Shown here piece by piece: positions 6,514-13,259 of a stretch of DNA of 37,959 nucleotides. How positions within the stretch are numbered: the first letter of the stretch is position 1; each line of letters opens with the position of its first letter. This DNA comes from Verrucomicrobiota bacterium (GTDB lineage: Bacteria; Verrucomicrobiota; Verrucomicrobiia; Opitutales; Opitutaceae), in contig JAEXPQ010000158.1 in assembly GCA_023446735.1 (NCBI GenBank), forward strand, positions 1 to 37,959, read 5' to 3'. The position numbers and the translations under genes are program-made. Below the pieces are notes generated by a model. That model was not told where the DNA came from. It did not search any database and was given only the letters and a program-made list of their open reading frames with translations.

Positions 6514-7632
6514 GTGACCGCCCTCACGCTCAGCTACCTGCCGCTCTCGGACGCCGCGCCGCTCATCGTCGCCCACGCGCGCGGACTCTTCCGCGCCCAC
6601 GGCATTGAGGCCACGCTGCGTCGCGAGACCAGCTGGACCGCCCTGCGCACCGCCCTCAACCGCGGCGAGGCCCAGGGCGCTCAGATGCTCTACAGCATGC
6701 CGCTCGCCTCCGCCTGCGGCCTGCTCGGCGAGGACCAGCTCCCGCTCGTCGTTCCGTGGGTGCTCAGCCGCAACGGCCAAGGCATCACCCTCAACGCCGC
6801 CCACCGCGGCCGCGCCGCCGGCGACGCCCGCGCGCTGCGCTCGCTCGCGCACGAACGCCGCGACCTCGGCCGGCCCCTGGTCTTCTGCCATACGTTGCGC
6901 GTCGGCACCCACGCGCTCTGGCTGCGCTACTGGCTCGCCGCGGGCGGCATCGATCCCGTGCGCGATGTCGCGCTCATCACCGTGCCGCCGCCCCAGATGG
7001 TGGCCAACCTGCGCGCCGGCAGCGTCGATGGTTTCTGCGTGGGCGAGCCCTGGAACGCCCGCGCCATCGCCGATGGCCTCGGCTTCACCGCGCTCACCAC
7101 GCAGGAGGTCTGGCCCGACCATCCCGAGAAGGTCTGCGCCTTCTCCGCGTCGTGGACCGAGAGGCACCCCGAGGCCACCGTCGCCACCCTGCGCGCGCTC
7201 CACGAGGCCGGCCGCTGGCTCGACGACCCGGCCAACCACGCCGAGGCCGCCGCCCTGCTCGCCCGACCCGAACACCTCGCCTGCGACCCCGCCTGGATCC
7301 GCGCGCGCCAAGGTGCGTCGGTGGACTATGGCGACGGTCGCACCGCCACGCTCGCCCACGCGCCGGCCTTCGCCCGCCCGGGGCTCAACCGCCCGCAGGC
7401 CGCCCACGCGCTCTGGTTCCTCTCGCAGCTCCGGCGCTGGGGCCTGCATTTCGGCGCGCCCGACTACTGCGGCATCGTCGCCCGCGTCCTGCGCCCCGAC
7501 CTCCACGCCGCCGCCACCGGCGAGCCCGCCAGCGCCCTCGAACCCGTCCGCCTCGCCGACGGAACCTCCTTCGACGGCACCGACCCCGAGGGCTACGCCG
7601 CCGGCTTCGCCCTCAAGAACCTCCAAGGCTGA
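6514..7632 (+). CDS. Second cytoplasmic NrtA-like protein, possible detached NrtC regulatory domain
   Basis: A 372-residue NrtA-fold protein with no signal peptide; the GTG start leads straight into the fold (LTLSYLPLSDAAPLIVAHA). Family landmarks are clear: TSWTALRTALNRGEAQGAQM, LSRNGQGITL, RVGTHALWLRYWLAAGG, PPPQMVANLRAGSVDGFCVG and HPEKVCAF. It lies between nrtB and the NrtC-like ATPase, 12 bases before the latter. In cyanobacteria NrtC is an ATPase with an extra NrtA-like C-terminal domain that mediates inhibition of transport. The ATPase here lacks that domain, so this separate protein may do its job. It is distinct from the first signal-less protein: longer, with a C-terminal extension like that of NrtA. 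A NasS-like sensor role is the alternative. Confidence 0.8.
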   Translation: MTALTLSYLPLSDAAPLIVAHARGLFRAHGIEATLRRETSWTALRTALNRGEAQGAQMLYSMPLASACGLLGEDQLPLVVPWVLSRNGQGITLNAAHRGRAAGDARALRSLAHERRDLGRPLVFCHTLRVGTHALWLRYWLAAGGIDPVRDVALITVPPPQMVANLRAGSVDGFCVGEPWNARAIADGLGFTALTTQEVWPDHPEKVCAFSASWTERHPEATVATLRALHEAGRWLDDPANHAEAAALLARPEHLACDPAWIRARQGASVDYGDGRTATLAHAPAFARPGLNRPQAAHALWFLSQLRRWGLHFGAPDYCGIVARVLRPDLHAAATGEPASALEPVRLADGTSFDGTDPEGYAAGFALKNLQG

Positions 7633-7644
7633 ACGCCTCCCGCC

Positions 7645-8550
7645 ATGGCCTTCCTCGAAATCAAACAAGCCTCCAAGACCTACGCCACCGGCCGCGCCCG
7701 CACCGAGGTGCTGGCCGACATCAACCTCGAGATCGCGGAGGGCGAGTTCGTGGCGATCGTCGGCTACTCCGGCTCGGGCAAGAGCACGTTGATCAACCTG
7801 ATCTCCGGCCTCGTCACGACCGACACCGGCACCGTCACCCTCGAGGGCCGGCCCATCACCGGCCCCGGTCCCGACCGCGGCATCATCTTCCAGAACTACT
7901 CGCTGCTGCCGTGGCTCTCGGTCTTCGGCAACATCGCCCTCGCCGTCGACCGCGTCTTCCCGACCTGGACCGCCGCGCAACGCCGCGAGCACATCGAGAA
8001 GCACATCGCGATGGTCAACCTCACCCCGGCGCGGGACAAGAAGCCGCACGAGCTCTCCGGCGGCATGCGCCAGCGCGTGAGCGTCGCCCGCACCCTCGCC
8101 ATCAATCCCCGGATACTCCTGATGGACGAGCCGTTCGGCGCGCTCGACGCCCTCACCCGCGCCACCCTCCAGCAGGAGACGCTCCAGCTCTGGGAGGCCG
8201 ACCGCAAGACCGTCGTCCTCATCACCAACGACCCCGACGAGGCCATCCTCATGGCCGACCGCGTGATACCGCTCACCGCCGGCCCGCGCGCCACCCTCGG
8301 ACCCAGCATCCCAATCACGCTCCCGCGCCCGCGCCGCCGCGCCGAACTCAACAAGAGCTACGACTTCAAACAGATCCGCGCCGAGGTCACCGACTACCTG
8401 CTCAAGGCCACCGACCGCCGCCGCCTCGGTGTGCAACGCACCCTCGTCCTGCCCGACATCGAGCCCGAGGACGTGCGCCACCGCAGCTGGTTCTCGAACC
8501 GCCGGCCCGTCCGCCGCAGCGAAATCAAACAGGAGGTCATCGCCCCATGA
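7645..8550 (+). CDS. nrtC: Nitrate ABC transporter ATPase, NrtC-type without regulatory domain
   Basis: A 301-residue ATP-binding subunit that would energise NrtB at the inner face of the membrane. Walker A is GYSGSGKST, the Q-loop is in IIFQNYSLLPWL, the signature is LSGGMRQRVSVAR, and Walker B with D-loop is LLMDEPFGALDALT. At the switch position the sequence reads ITNDPDEA, Asn where His is usual; its partner NrtD has the normal His. The C-terminal 70 residues (RRAELNKSYDFKQIRAEV onward) go beyond the core ATPase but are far too short for the NrtA-like domain of cyanobacterial NrtC. The last 4 bases overlap the next gene (ATGA), indicating tight coupling and a probable heterodimer with it. 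Confidence 0.88.
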   Translation: MAFLEIKQASKTYATGRARTEVLADINLEIAEGEFVAIVGYSGSGKSTLINLISGLVTTDTGTVTLEGRPITGPGPDRGIIFQNYSLLPWLSVFGNIALAVDRVFPTWTAAQRREHIEKHIAMVNLTPARDKKPHELSGGMRQRVSVARTLAINPRILLMDEPFGALDALTRATLQQETLQLWEADRKTVVLITNDPDEAILMADRVIPLTAGPRATLGPSIPITLPRPRRRAELNKSYDFKQIRAEVTDYLLKATDRRRLGVQRTLVLPDIEPEDVRHRSWFSNRRPVRRSEIKQEVIAP

Positions 8551-9338
8551 GCGCGTTTCTCGATATTTCCCAACTCGCCAAGATCTACCCGACACCGAAG
8601 GGCCCGGCCGTCATAGTGCGCGGCTTCGACCTGAAGGTGAAACAGGGCGAATTCATCTCGATCATCGGCCACTCCGGCTGCGGCAAGAGCACCGTGCTCA
8701 TGATGGTCGCCGGCCTGAGCGACATCTCCGAGGGCGGCATCATCCTCGCCGGCAAGGAGCTCGACGGCCCCGGCCCCGACCGCGGGGTCGTCTTCCAATC
8801 GCCCTCGCTCCTCCCGTGGTTGACTGCTCGCGACAATGTCCTGCTCGGCGTCGACCAGGTGTTCTACACCGCCTCCCGCGAGGAGCGCCGCGCCATCGCC
8901 GAATACTACCTCACGATCGTCGGCCTCGGCGACTCCATGGACAAACGCCCCGGCGAACTCTCCCAAGGCATGCGCCAGCGCGTCGGCATCGCCCGCGCCT
9001 TCGCGCTCAAGCCGAAGATGCTCCTCCTCGACGAGCCGTTCGGCATGCTCGACTCGCTCACCCGCGCCGAGCTCCAGCAGGTGCTCGTCGACCTCTGGCG
9101 CCGCAACCGCATCACCGCGATGATGGTCACCCACGATGTCGACGAGGCCCTCCTGCTCTCCGACCGCATCGTGTGCATGACCGACGGTCCCGCCGCCGAG
9201 GTCGGCGAGATCATGGAAGTCCCGTTCGCCCATCCGCGCGACCGCGCCGCCATCATGGAACATCCCGACTACTACCGCCTGCGCGCCCAGCTCATCGAGT
9301 TTCTCGAGATCCGCGCCCACCGCCGCAAAGCGGCCTGA
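8547..9338 (+). CDS. nrtD: Nitrate ABC transporter ATPase NrtD
   Basis: A 263-residue ATP-binding subunit, the likely partner of the preceding ATPase. It has Walker A GHSGCGKST, Q-loop region VVFQSPSLLPWL, signature LSQGMRQRVGIAR (Gln for the usual second Gly), Walker B LLLDEPF, D-loop GMLDSLT, and a normal switch His in MMVTHDVDEALLLSD. Its start ATG overlaps the stop of nrtC. The length is that of a bare NrtD/SsuB-type ATPase. It is the last gene of the transport operon; a repeat-filled gap follows before the porin gene. NrtC and NrtD each supply one half of the ATPase dimer in cyanobacterial nitrate transport, and the asymmetry in switch residues here suggests one canonical and one altered site. 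Confidence 0.9.
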   Translation: MSAFLDISQLAKIYPTPKGPAVIVRGFDLKVKQGEFISIIGHSGCGKSTVLMMVAGLSDISEGGIILAGKELDGPGPDRGVVFQSPSLLPWLTARDNVLLGVDQVFYTASREERRAIAEYYLTIVGLGDSMDKRPGELSQGMRQRVGIARAFALKPKMLLLDEPFGMLDSLTRAELQQVLVDLWRRNRITAMMVTHDVDEALLLSDRIVCMTDGPAAEVGEIMEVPFAHPRDRAAIMEHPDYYRLRAQLIEFLEIRAHRRKAA

Positions 9339-9351
9339 GTCTCGCTGCGGT

Positions 9352-9606
9352 GGACCCGCTTGCCCCCAAAGGGGGTCGCGGACTCCGCCCGCGTCCTTCA
9401 CCATCTTCCCACGACGCGAGAATCCACGCCTGCGGCAGGGTCGCCGCTCGCCGGCGGACCGTACTCGCTCGGTTCGCGTTGGCCACGATCCGCTCTTCCT
9501 CCGCTCACGCAAAGCCGGTCCGGACACGAGGCCCGACCTTCACCGCAACCATGTCTTTCCTCGCGCCGCTCCTTCGCCGGTGGGGCGGTCTTCACGCCCA
9601 CCGCAC
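9352..9606. repeat. Composite repeat block upstream of the porin gene
   Basis: The 354-base gap 9339-9692 has no credible gene. It contains three elements in order. Element A at 9352-9377 is a decayed GACCCGCTTG hairpin. Element C (GGTCGCCGCTCGCCGGCGGA start) is at 9439-9480. Element B, the CTCCTTCGCCGGTGGGGCGG type, is at 9569-9603. A, B and C all recur downstream of the porin, and stretches between C and B also look alike in the two gaps. The last 85 bases before the porin start show no clear promoter. Confidence 0.65.
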
Positions 9607-9692
9607 ACCGCCCCATCGCGCCCTGATCCAGATCAAGGACGCGCCGCGGCGCGCCCGTTACTCTTCCTTCCGCAACCCATCGCACAACCGAC

Positions 9693-10922
9693 ATGAACTA
9701 CCACCATCGTCCATCCGCAACGTTTCGCGCCGCCGCCCTGGGCCTGTTCGCCCTTGCGGCCTCAACCGGCTTCGCCGCCGAGCCCGCCTCCCTGGAGGAA
9801 GCGCTCACCGGCGGGAAGGTCTCCCTCAACCTTCGCGCCCGTTATGAGTTGGTCGACCAGACCAACCTCAAGGATGCCAACGCGCTCACTCTCCGCACGC
9901 GCCTCGGCTACACCACCGCTGCGTATCAGGGTTTCAAGGCCTCGCTGGAGTTCGAGAACATCGCCTCGCCCGACGGCGACGCCTACAGCCAGGCCGGTCT
10001 CAACCCCGGTGGCGCCGGCCAGGCCGTCGTGGCCGATCCCACCGGCAGCGAGGTCAACCAAGCCTGGCTGGCCTACACCACCGGCAAGACCACCGTCACC
10101 GCCGGCCGCCAACGCCTCGTGCTCGACAACGCCCGCTTCGTCGGCGACGTCGCCTGGCGCCAGAACGCGCAGACCTACGACGCCGTGGTCCTCCAGGACA
10201 AATCCGTCGAGAAGCTCGCGTTCACCTACGCCTACATCGACCGCGTGAACCGCGTCTTCGGCAAGAAGCACGCGCAGGGCGCCTGGAAGGGCGACTCCCA
10301 CATCGTCAACGCCGCCTATTCCGGCCTGCCCTACGGTACGCTCACCGGCTATGCCTACCTGCTCGACTTCGACGCGCCCGCGGCCGCCAACAGCTGCGCC
10401 ACCTACGGTGCTTCGTTCGTCGGCGCCACGCCGGTGGCGGACGGGCTCAAGTTGACCTATCGCGCCGAATACGCCCACCAGACCGACTACGCCGACAACG
10501 CCGCCAACTACGCGGCCGACTATTACGCCCTCGAGGCGGGCCTCGCGCACAAGCAGGCCGGCGCCGCCGTCGGCTACGAGGTGCTCGGCAGCGACCACAA
10601 CGTCGGGTTCAAGACGCCGCTGGCCACGCTCCACGCCTTCAACGGCTGGGCCGATCTCTTCCTCGCCACGCCCGCCGCCGGTCTCGAAGACCTCTACGTG
10701 AAGGCCAACGTGGCGTTGCCCGCCGAGTTCAACCTCCTCGGCTTCTTCCACCGCTTCGAGACCGACAAAGGCGGCCGGCACCTCGGCGACGAGTTCGATG
10801 TGCAGCTCACCCGCAAGCTGCACAAGAACGTCACCGCCCTGCTGAAATACGCCCACTTCGACAGCGCCTCCACGCTCCCCGACGTCGAGAAGCTCTGGTT
10901 CCAGATCGAGTACGCCTTCTGA
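9693..10922 (+). CDS. Outer-membrane beta-barrel porin, alginate-export/OprB-like
   Basis: A 409-residue predicted outer-membrane channel. The N-terminus is a signal peptide (FRAAALGLFALAASTGFAAE, cut near residue 29). The mature protein is a chain of alternating amphipathic strands rich in Tyr, Gly and Ala with turns in Asp/Asn (KVSLNLRARYELVDQTNLKD, FKASLEFENIAS, TTVTAGRQRLVLDN, LTYRAEYAHQTDYADN). It ends in IEYAF, the terminal aromatic signal for barrel assembly. I recall this type annotated as alginate-export-domain or hypothetical porin in Verrucomicrobiota. Position between the nitrate transport and reduction operons suggests it admits nitrate or nitrite through the outer membrane, but specificity cannot be read from sequence. 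It is flanked on both sides by the same repeat families. Confidence 0.8.
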   Translation: MNYHHRPSATFRAAALGLFALAASTGFAAEPASLEEALTGGKVSLNLRARYELVDQTNLKDANALTLRTRLGYTTAAYQGFKASLEFENIASPDGDAYSQAGLNPGGAGQAVVADPTGSEVNQAWLAYTTGKTTVTAGRQRLVLDNARFVGDVAWRQNAQTYDAVVLQDKSVEKLAFTYAYIDRVNRVFGKKHAQGAWKGDSHIVNAAYSGLPYGTLTGYAYLLDFDAPAAANSCATYGASFVGATPVADGLKLTYRAEYAHQTDYADNAANYAADYYALEAGLAHKQAGAAVGYEVLGSDHNVGFKTPLATLHAFNGWADLFLATPAAGLEDLYVKANVALPAEFNLLGFFHRFETDKGGRHLGDEFDVQLTRKLHKNVTALLKYAHFDSASTLPDVEKLWFQIEYAF

Positions 10923-10937
10923 GCCCCTCCGCCGGTG

Positions 10938-11297
10938 GACCCGCTTGCCCCCAAGCGGGTCGAGGACCCCGCCCGCGTCAACTGTCCGCCAGTCCTCCCT
11001 CGCCTCGCTCCTTCAATGGTGGGTTGGGCTTGATGCCCAACATTCCGTCCTCCGCTACCCGCCCGGCCCCCGTGCCGCGGCGGGCTTTTCGTTTGCCGCA
11101 TCCTGCCACGATCTTCACGCGCTTGCGGTAGGTCGCCGCTCGCCGGCGGACCGAACTCGCTCAGCTCGCGTTCATCTCAATCCCTTCTTCCCACGCTCAC
11201 GCGAACGCAGGACAGAAACGAGATCCAACCCCACATCGAGCGTATCCTCCCTCGCCCCGCTCCTCCGATGACCGGGCGGGCTTTACGCCCGCTATTC
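10938..11297. repeat. Composite repeat block downstream of the porin gene, with possible terminator
   Basis: The 492-base gap 10923-11414 has no credible gene. Sixteen bases after the porin stop is a perfect hairpin GACCCGCTTG / CAAGCGGGTC (10938-10947 and 10952-10961, loop CCCC), a fair terminator candidate despite lacking a T-run. Then come element B variant one (GTTGGGC / GCCCAAC, 11023-11029 and 11035-11041), element C (11131-11172), and element B variant two (GCGGGC / GCCCGC, 11276-11281 and 11287-11292). The remainder, 11298-11414, holds the operator described separately. Confidence 0.65.
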
Positions 11298-11324
11298 CTT
11301 CTTCCGCGCTCCCCCGGTTCTTCA

Positions 11325-11355
11325 ATGAAGCTTCTTCATCGTTCTCCCCGAAAAC
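11325..11355. promoter_or_regulatory. Tandem inverted-repeat operator upstream of the nitrite/nitrate reductase operon
   Basis: Box 1 is ATGAAGCTTCTTCAT (11325-11339), a perfect palindrome with T-N11-A spacing. After one base comes box 2, GTTCTCCCCGAAAAC (11341-11355), an imperfect inverted repeat. The pair ends 59 bases before the GTG at 11415. It matches the element at 2781-2811 in order, box size, spacing and distance to the start codon. It is the probable target of the LysR protein encoded at 1822-2736. Confidence 0.7.
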
Positions 11356-11414
11356 ATTCACGCCATTTCTGTTTACCGGCACTTCCCCGGCACCGCCGCT
11401 GCTGACTTTCGGGC

Positions 11415-13214
11415 GTGAACGCCACGCCTCTCGACACCGCGCCCTTCTCCGCCGCCCAGAAGGAATACCTCCAAGGCTTCTTCGCCGGCGCCATGATGTC
11501 TGCGCCCTTCGTCGGCCATACCGCCGCCGGCCTGCTCACCGGCGCACCCGGTGCCGCCGCCACTGGCAACCTCGGCACCGCGGCCGAAGACTCGAACGAG
11601 GAGGAAACCGTCTTCGGCACGCCACTCTCCGAACTCTCCAAGCCCGAACGCTGGAAGCATGAGCAGAACGGCCTCGACGTTTGGGACAAGCTCGTCGCCC
11701 ACGCCGCGACCAACAAGACCCCCGACGATCCCGACAACTTTCGTTTCCGCTACTTCGGCCTGTTCTACGTCGCCCCGGCGCAAGACAGCTTCATGGTCCG
11801 CCTGCGCATCCCGGCCGGCGACGTCACCTCCCACCAACTCCGCGGCCTCGCCGATTTGGCCGCCGACCTCGGCAACGGTTTCGCCGACATCACCACCCGC
11901 GCCAACTTCCAGCTCCGCGAGTTCAAGCCCAAGCATATCGTCGATGTGCTCACGCGCATCCAAGACTTGGGCCTCAGCTCGAAAGGCTCCGGTGCCGACA
12001 ACATCCGCAACGTCACCGCCACGCCGACCACCGGCTTCGACCGCGACGAACTCATCGACGTACGCCCCTTCGCCAAGGCGCTCTCGCACTACATCCTGAA
12101 CCACCGCGACCTCTTCGGCCTCCCGCGCAAGTTCAACATCGCCTTCGACTCCGGCGGCTCGATCTCCGCCGCGGCCGACACCAACGACATCGGATGCTTT
12201 GCTGTCCGCGTCACCGAAAAGTCCCTCGCCGCCGCACTGGAGGCGAAGCTCGCGCCCGGCGTCTACTTCCGCGTCGAACTCGGCGGCATCTCCGGCCACG
12301 GCGACTTCGCCCGCGACACCGGATTGCTCCTCGCGCCCGACGAACTCGTGCCCGTCGCCGCCGCAATGGTCCGGGTCTTCCGCGATCACGGCGACCGCAC
12401 CGACCGGAAGAAGGCCCGACTGAAGTACCTCCTCGAGAAATGGGGCTTCGAGAAGTTCATCGAGGAGACCGCCAAGCGTCTCGCGTTCCCGCTGCGCCGC
12501 CTCCCGCGCGAGGCCTGCGAACCCCGGCATCCGGTTCTCAAGCACGGCCACCTCGGCGTCTACCGCCAAAGCCAACCCGGCCTCAACTACATCGGCGTCG
12601 GCGTTCCCGTCGGCCGGCTCTCGGCGAAACAACTCCGCCGCCTCGCCGAGATCGCCGAGCAATACGGCAAGGGCGAGGTGCGCCTCACCGTCTGGCAAAA
12701 CCTCCTCATCCCGCACATCCCGGAGGCGTTCGTGCCCGCCGTCGAGCGCGCCATCCGCCATCTCGGCCTTTTCACCGAATCGACCACCACCGCCGGCTGC
12801 GTCATCGCCTGCACCGGCCGCAAGGGCTGTAAGTACGCCGCCGCCGACACCAAGGGCCACGCCGTCGACCTTGCCAAACACCTCGCCAAACATGGCCCCA
12901 CCGTCGATTTCCCGGTTAACATCCACCTCACCGGCTGCCCGAACTCCTGCGCCCAGCACTACTGCGGCGACATCGGCGGCGTCTCCACCAAGCTCGCCGA
13001 CGGTCGCGAGGGCTACCACCTCGTGATCGGCGGCGGCATGGGCCCCGAGCAAGGCATCGCCCGTCAAATCTTCAGCGGCGTCGCCGCCGAGGAGCTGAAC
13101 ACGCTCGTGCCCAAGATCCTCGCCACCTACCAGGCGAAGCACTCCCCCGGCGAAACCTTCATCCAATGGGCCCGCCGCCACTCCGTGAAAGAACTCCAGG
13201 AGTTCTTCTCGTAA
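11415..13214 (+). CDS. nirA: NirA-type sirohaem nitrite reductase
   Basis: A 599-residue enzyme that would reduce nitrite to ammonium with six electrons using sirohaem and a [4Fe-4S] cluster. The cluster cysteines are at 466 and 472 (CTGRKGC) and 508 and 512 (CPNSC), the arrangement of sulfite/nitrite reductases. Both half-repeats of the family are present (FRFRYFGLFYVAP, DITTRANFQLREF; then GLNYIGVGVPVGRLSAKQL, VRLTVWQNLLIPHIP). GLNYIGVGVPVGR and the gene context favour nitrite over sulfite. The first ~90 residues are an extension containing FSAAQKEYLQGFFAGA; a similar motif starts the next protein. GTG at 11415 is used, just after the operator. It probably takes electrons from the adjacent flavoprotein rather than from free ferredoxin, which is an inference. 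Confidence 0.9.
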   Translation: MNATPLDTAPFSAAQKEYLQGFFAGAMMSAPFVGHTAAGLLTGAPGAAATGNLGTAAEDSNEEETVFGTPLSELSKPERWKHEQNGLDVWDKLVAHAATNKTPDDPDNFRFRYFGLFYVAPAQDSFMVRLRIPAGDVTSHQLRGLADLAADLGNGFADITTRANFQLREFKPKHIVDVLTRIQDLGLSSKGSGADNIRNVTATPTTGFDRDELIDVRPFAKALSHYILNHRDLFGLPRKFNIAFDSGGSISAAADTNDIGCFAVRVTEKSLAAALEAKLAPGVYFRVELGGISGHGDFARDTGLLLAPDELVPVAAAMVRVFRDHGDRTDRKKARLKYLLEKWGFEKFIEETAKRLAFPLRRLPREACEPRHPVLKHGHLGVYRQSQPGLNYIGVGVPVGRLSAKQLRRLAEIAEQYGKGEVRLTVWQNLLIPHIPEAFVPAVERAIRHLGLFTESTTTAGCVIACTGRKGCKYAAADTKGHAVDLAKHLAKHGPTVDFPVNIHLTGCPNSCAQHYCGDIGGVSTKLADGREGYHLVIGGGMGPEQGIARQIFSGVAAEELNTLVPKILATYQAKHSPGETFIQWARRHSVKELQEFFS

Positions 13215-13230
13215 CCGCGCGCCCCCGCCC

Positions 13231-13258
13231 AATCGCAAATCGGCAATCCGAAATCGAA
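13231..13258. repeat. Heptamer repeat between nirA and the flavoprotein gene
   Basis: Four consecutive 7-base units (AATCGCA, AATCGGC, AATCCGA, AATCGAA) fill most of the 45-base gap and run directly into the ATG at 13260. No Shine-Dalgarno sequence is visible between the repeat and the start, so the repeat occupies the position of the ribosome-binding site. Confidence 0.65.
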
Positions 13259-13259
13259 A

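Noticed and set aside
6448..8595. Minus-strand open frame of 715 codons
   Set aside because: Antisense shadow of the second NrtA-like gene and nrtC; high-GC genes rarely contain stops in this frame.
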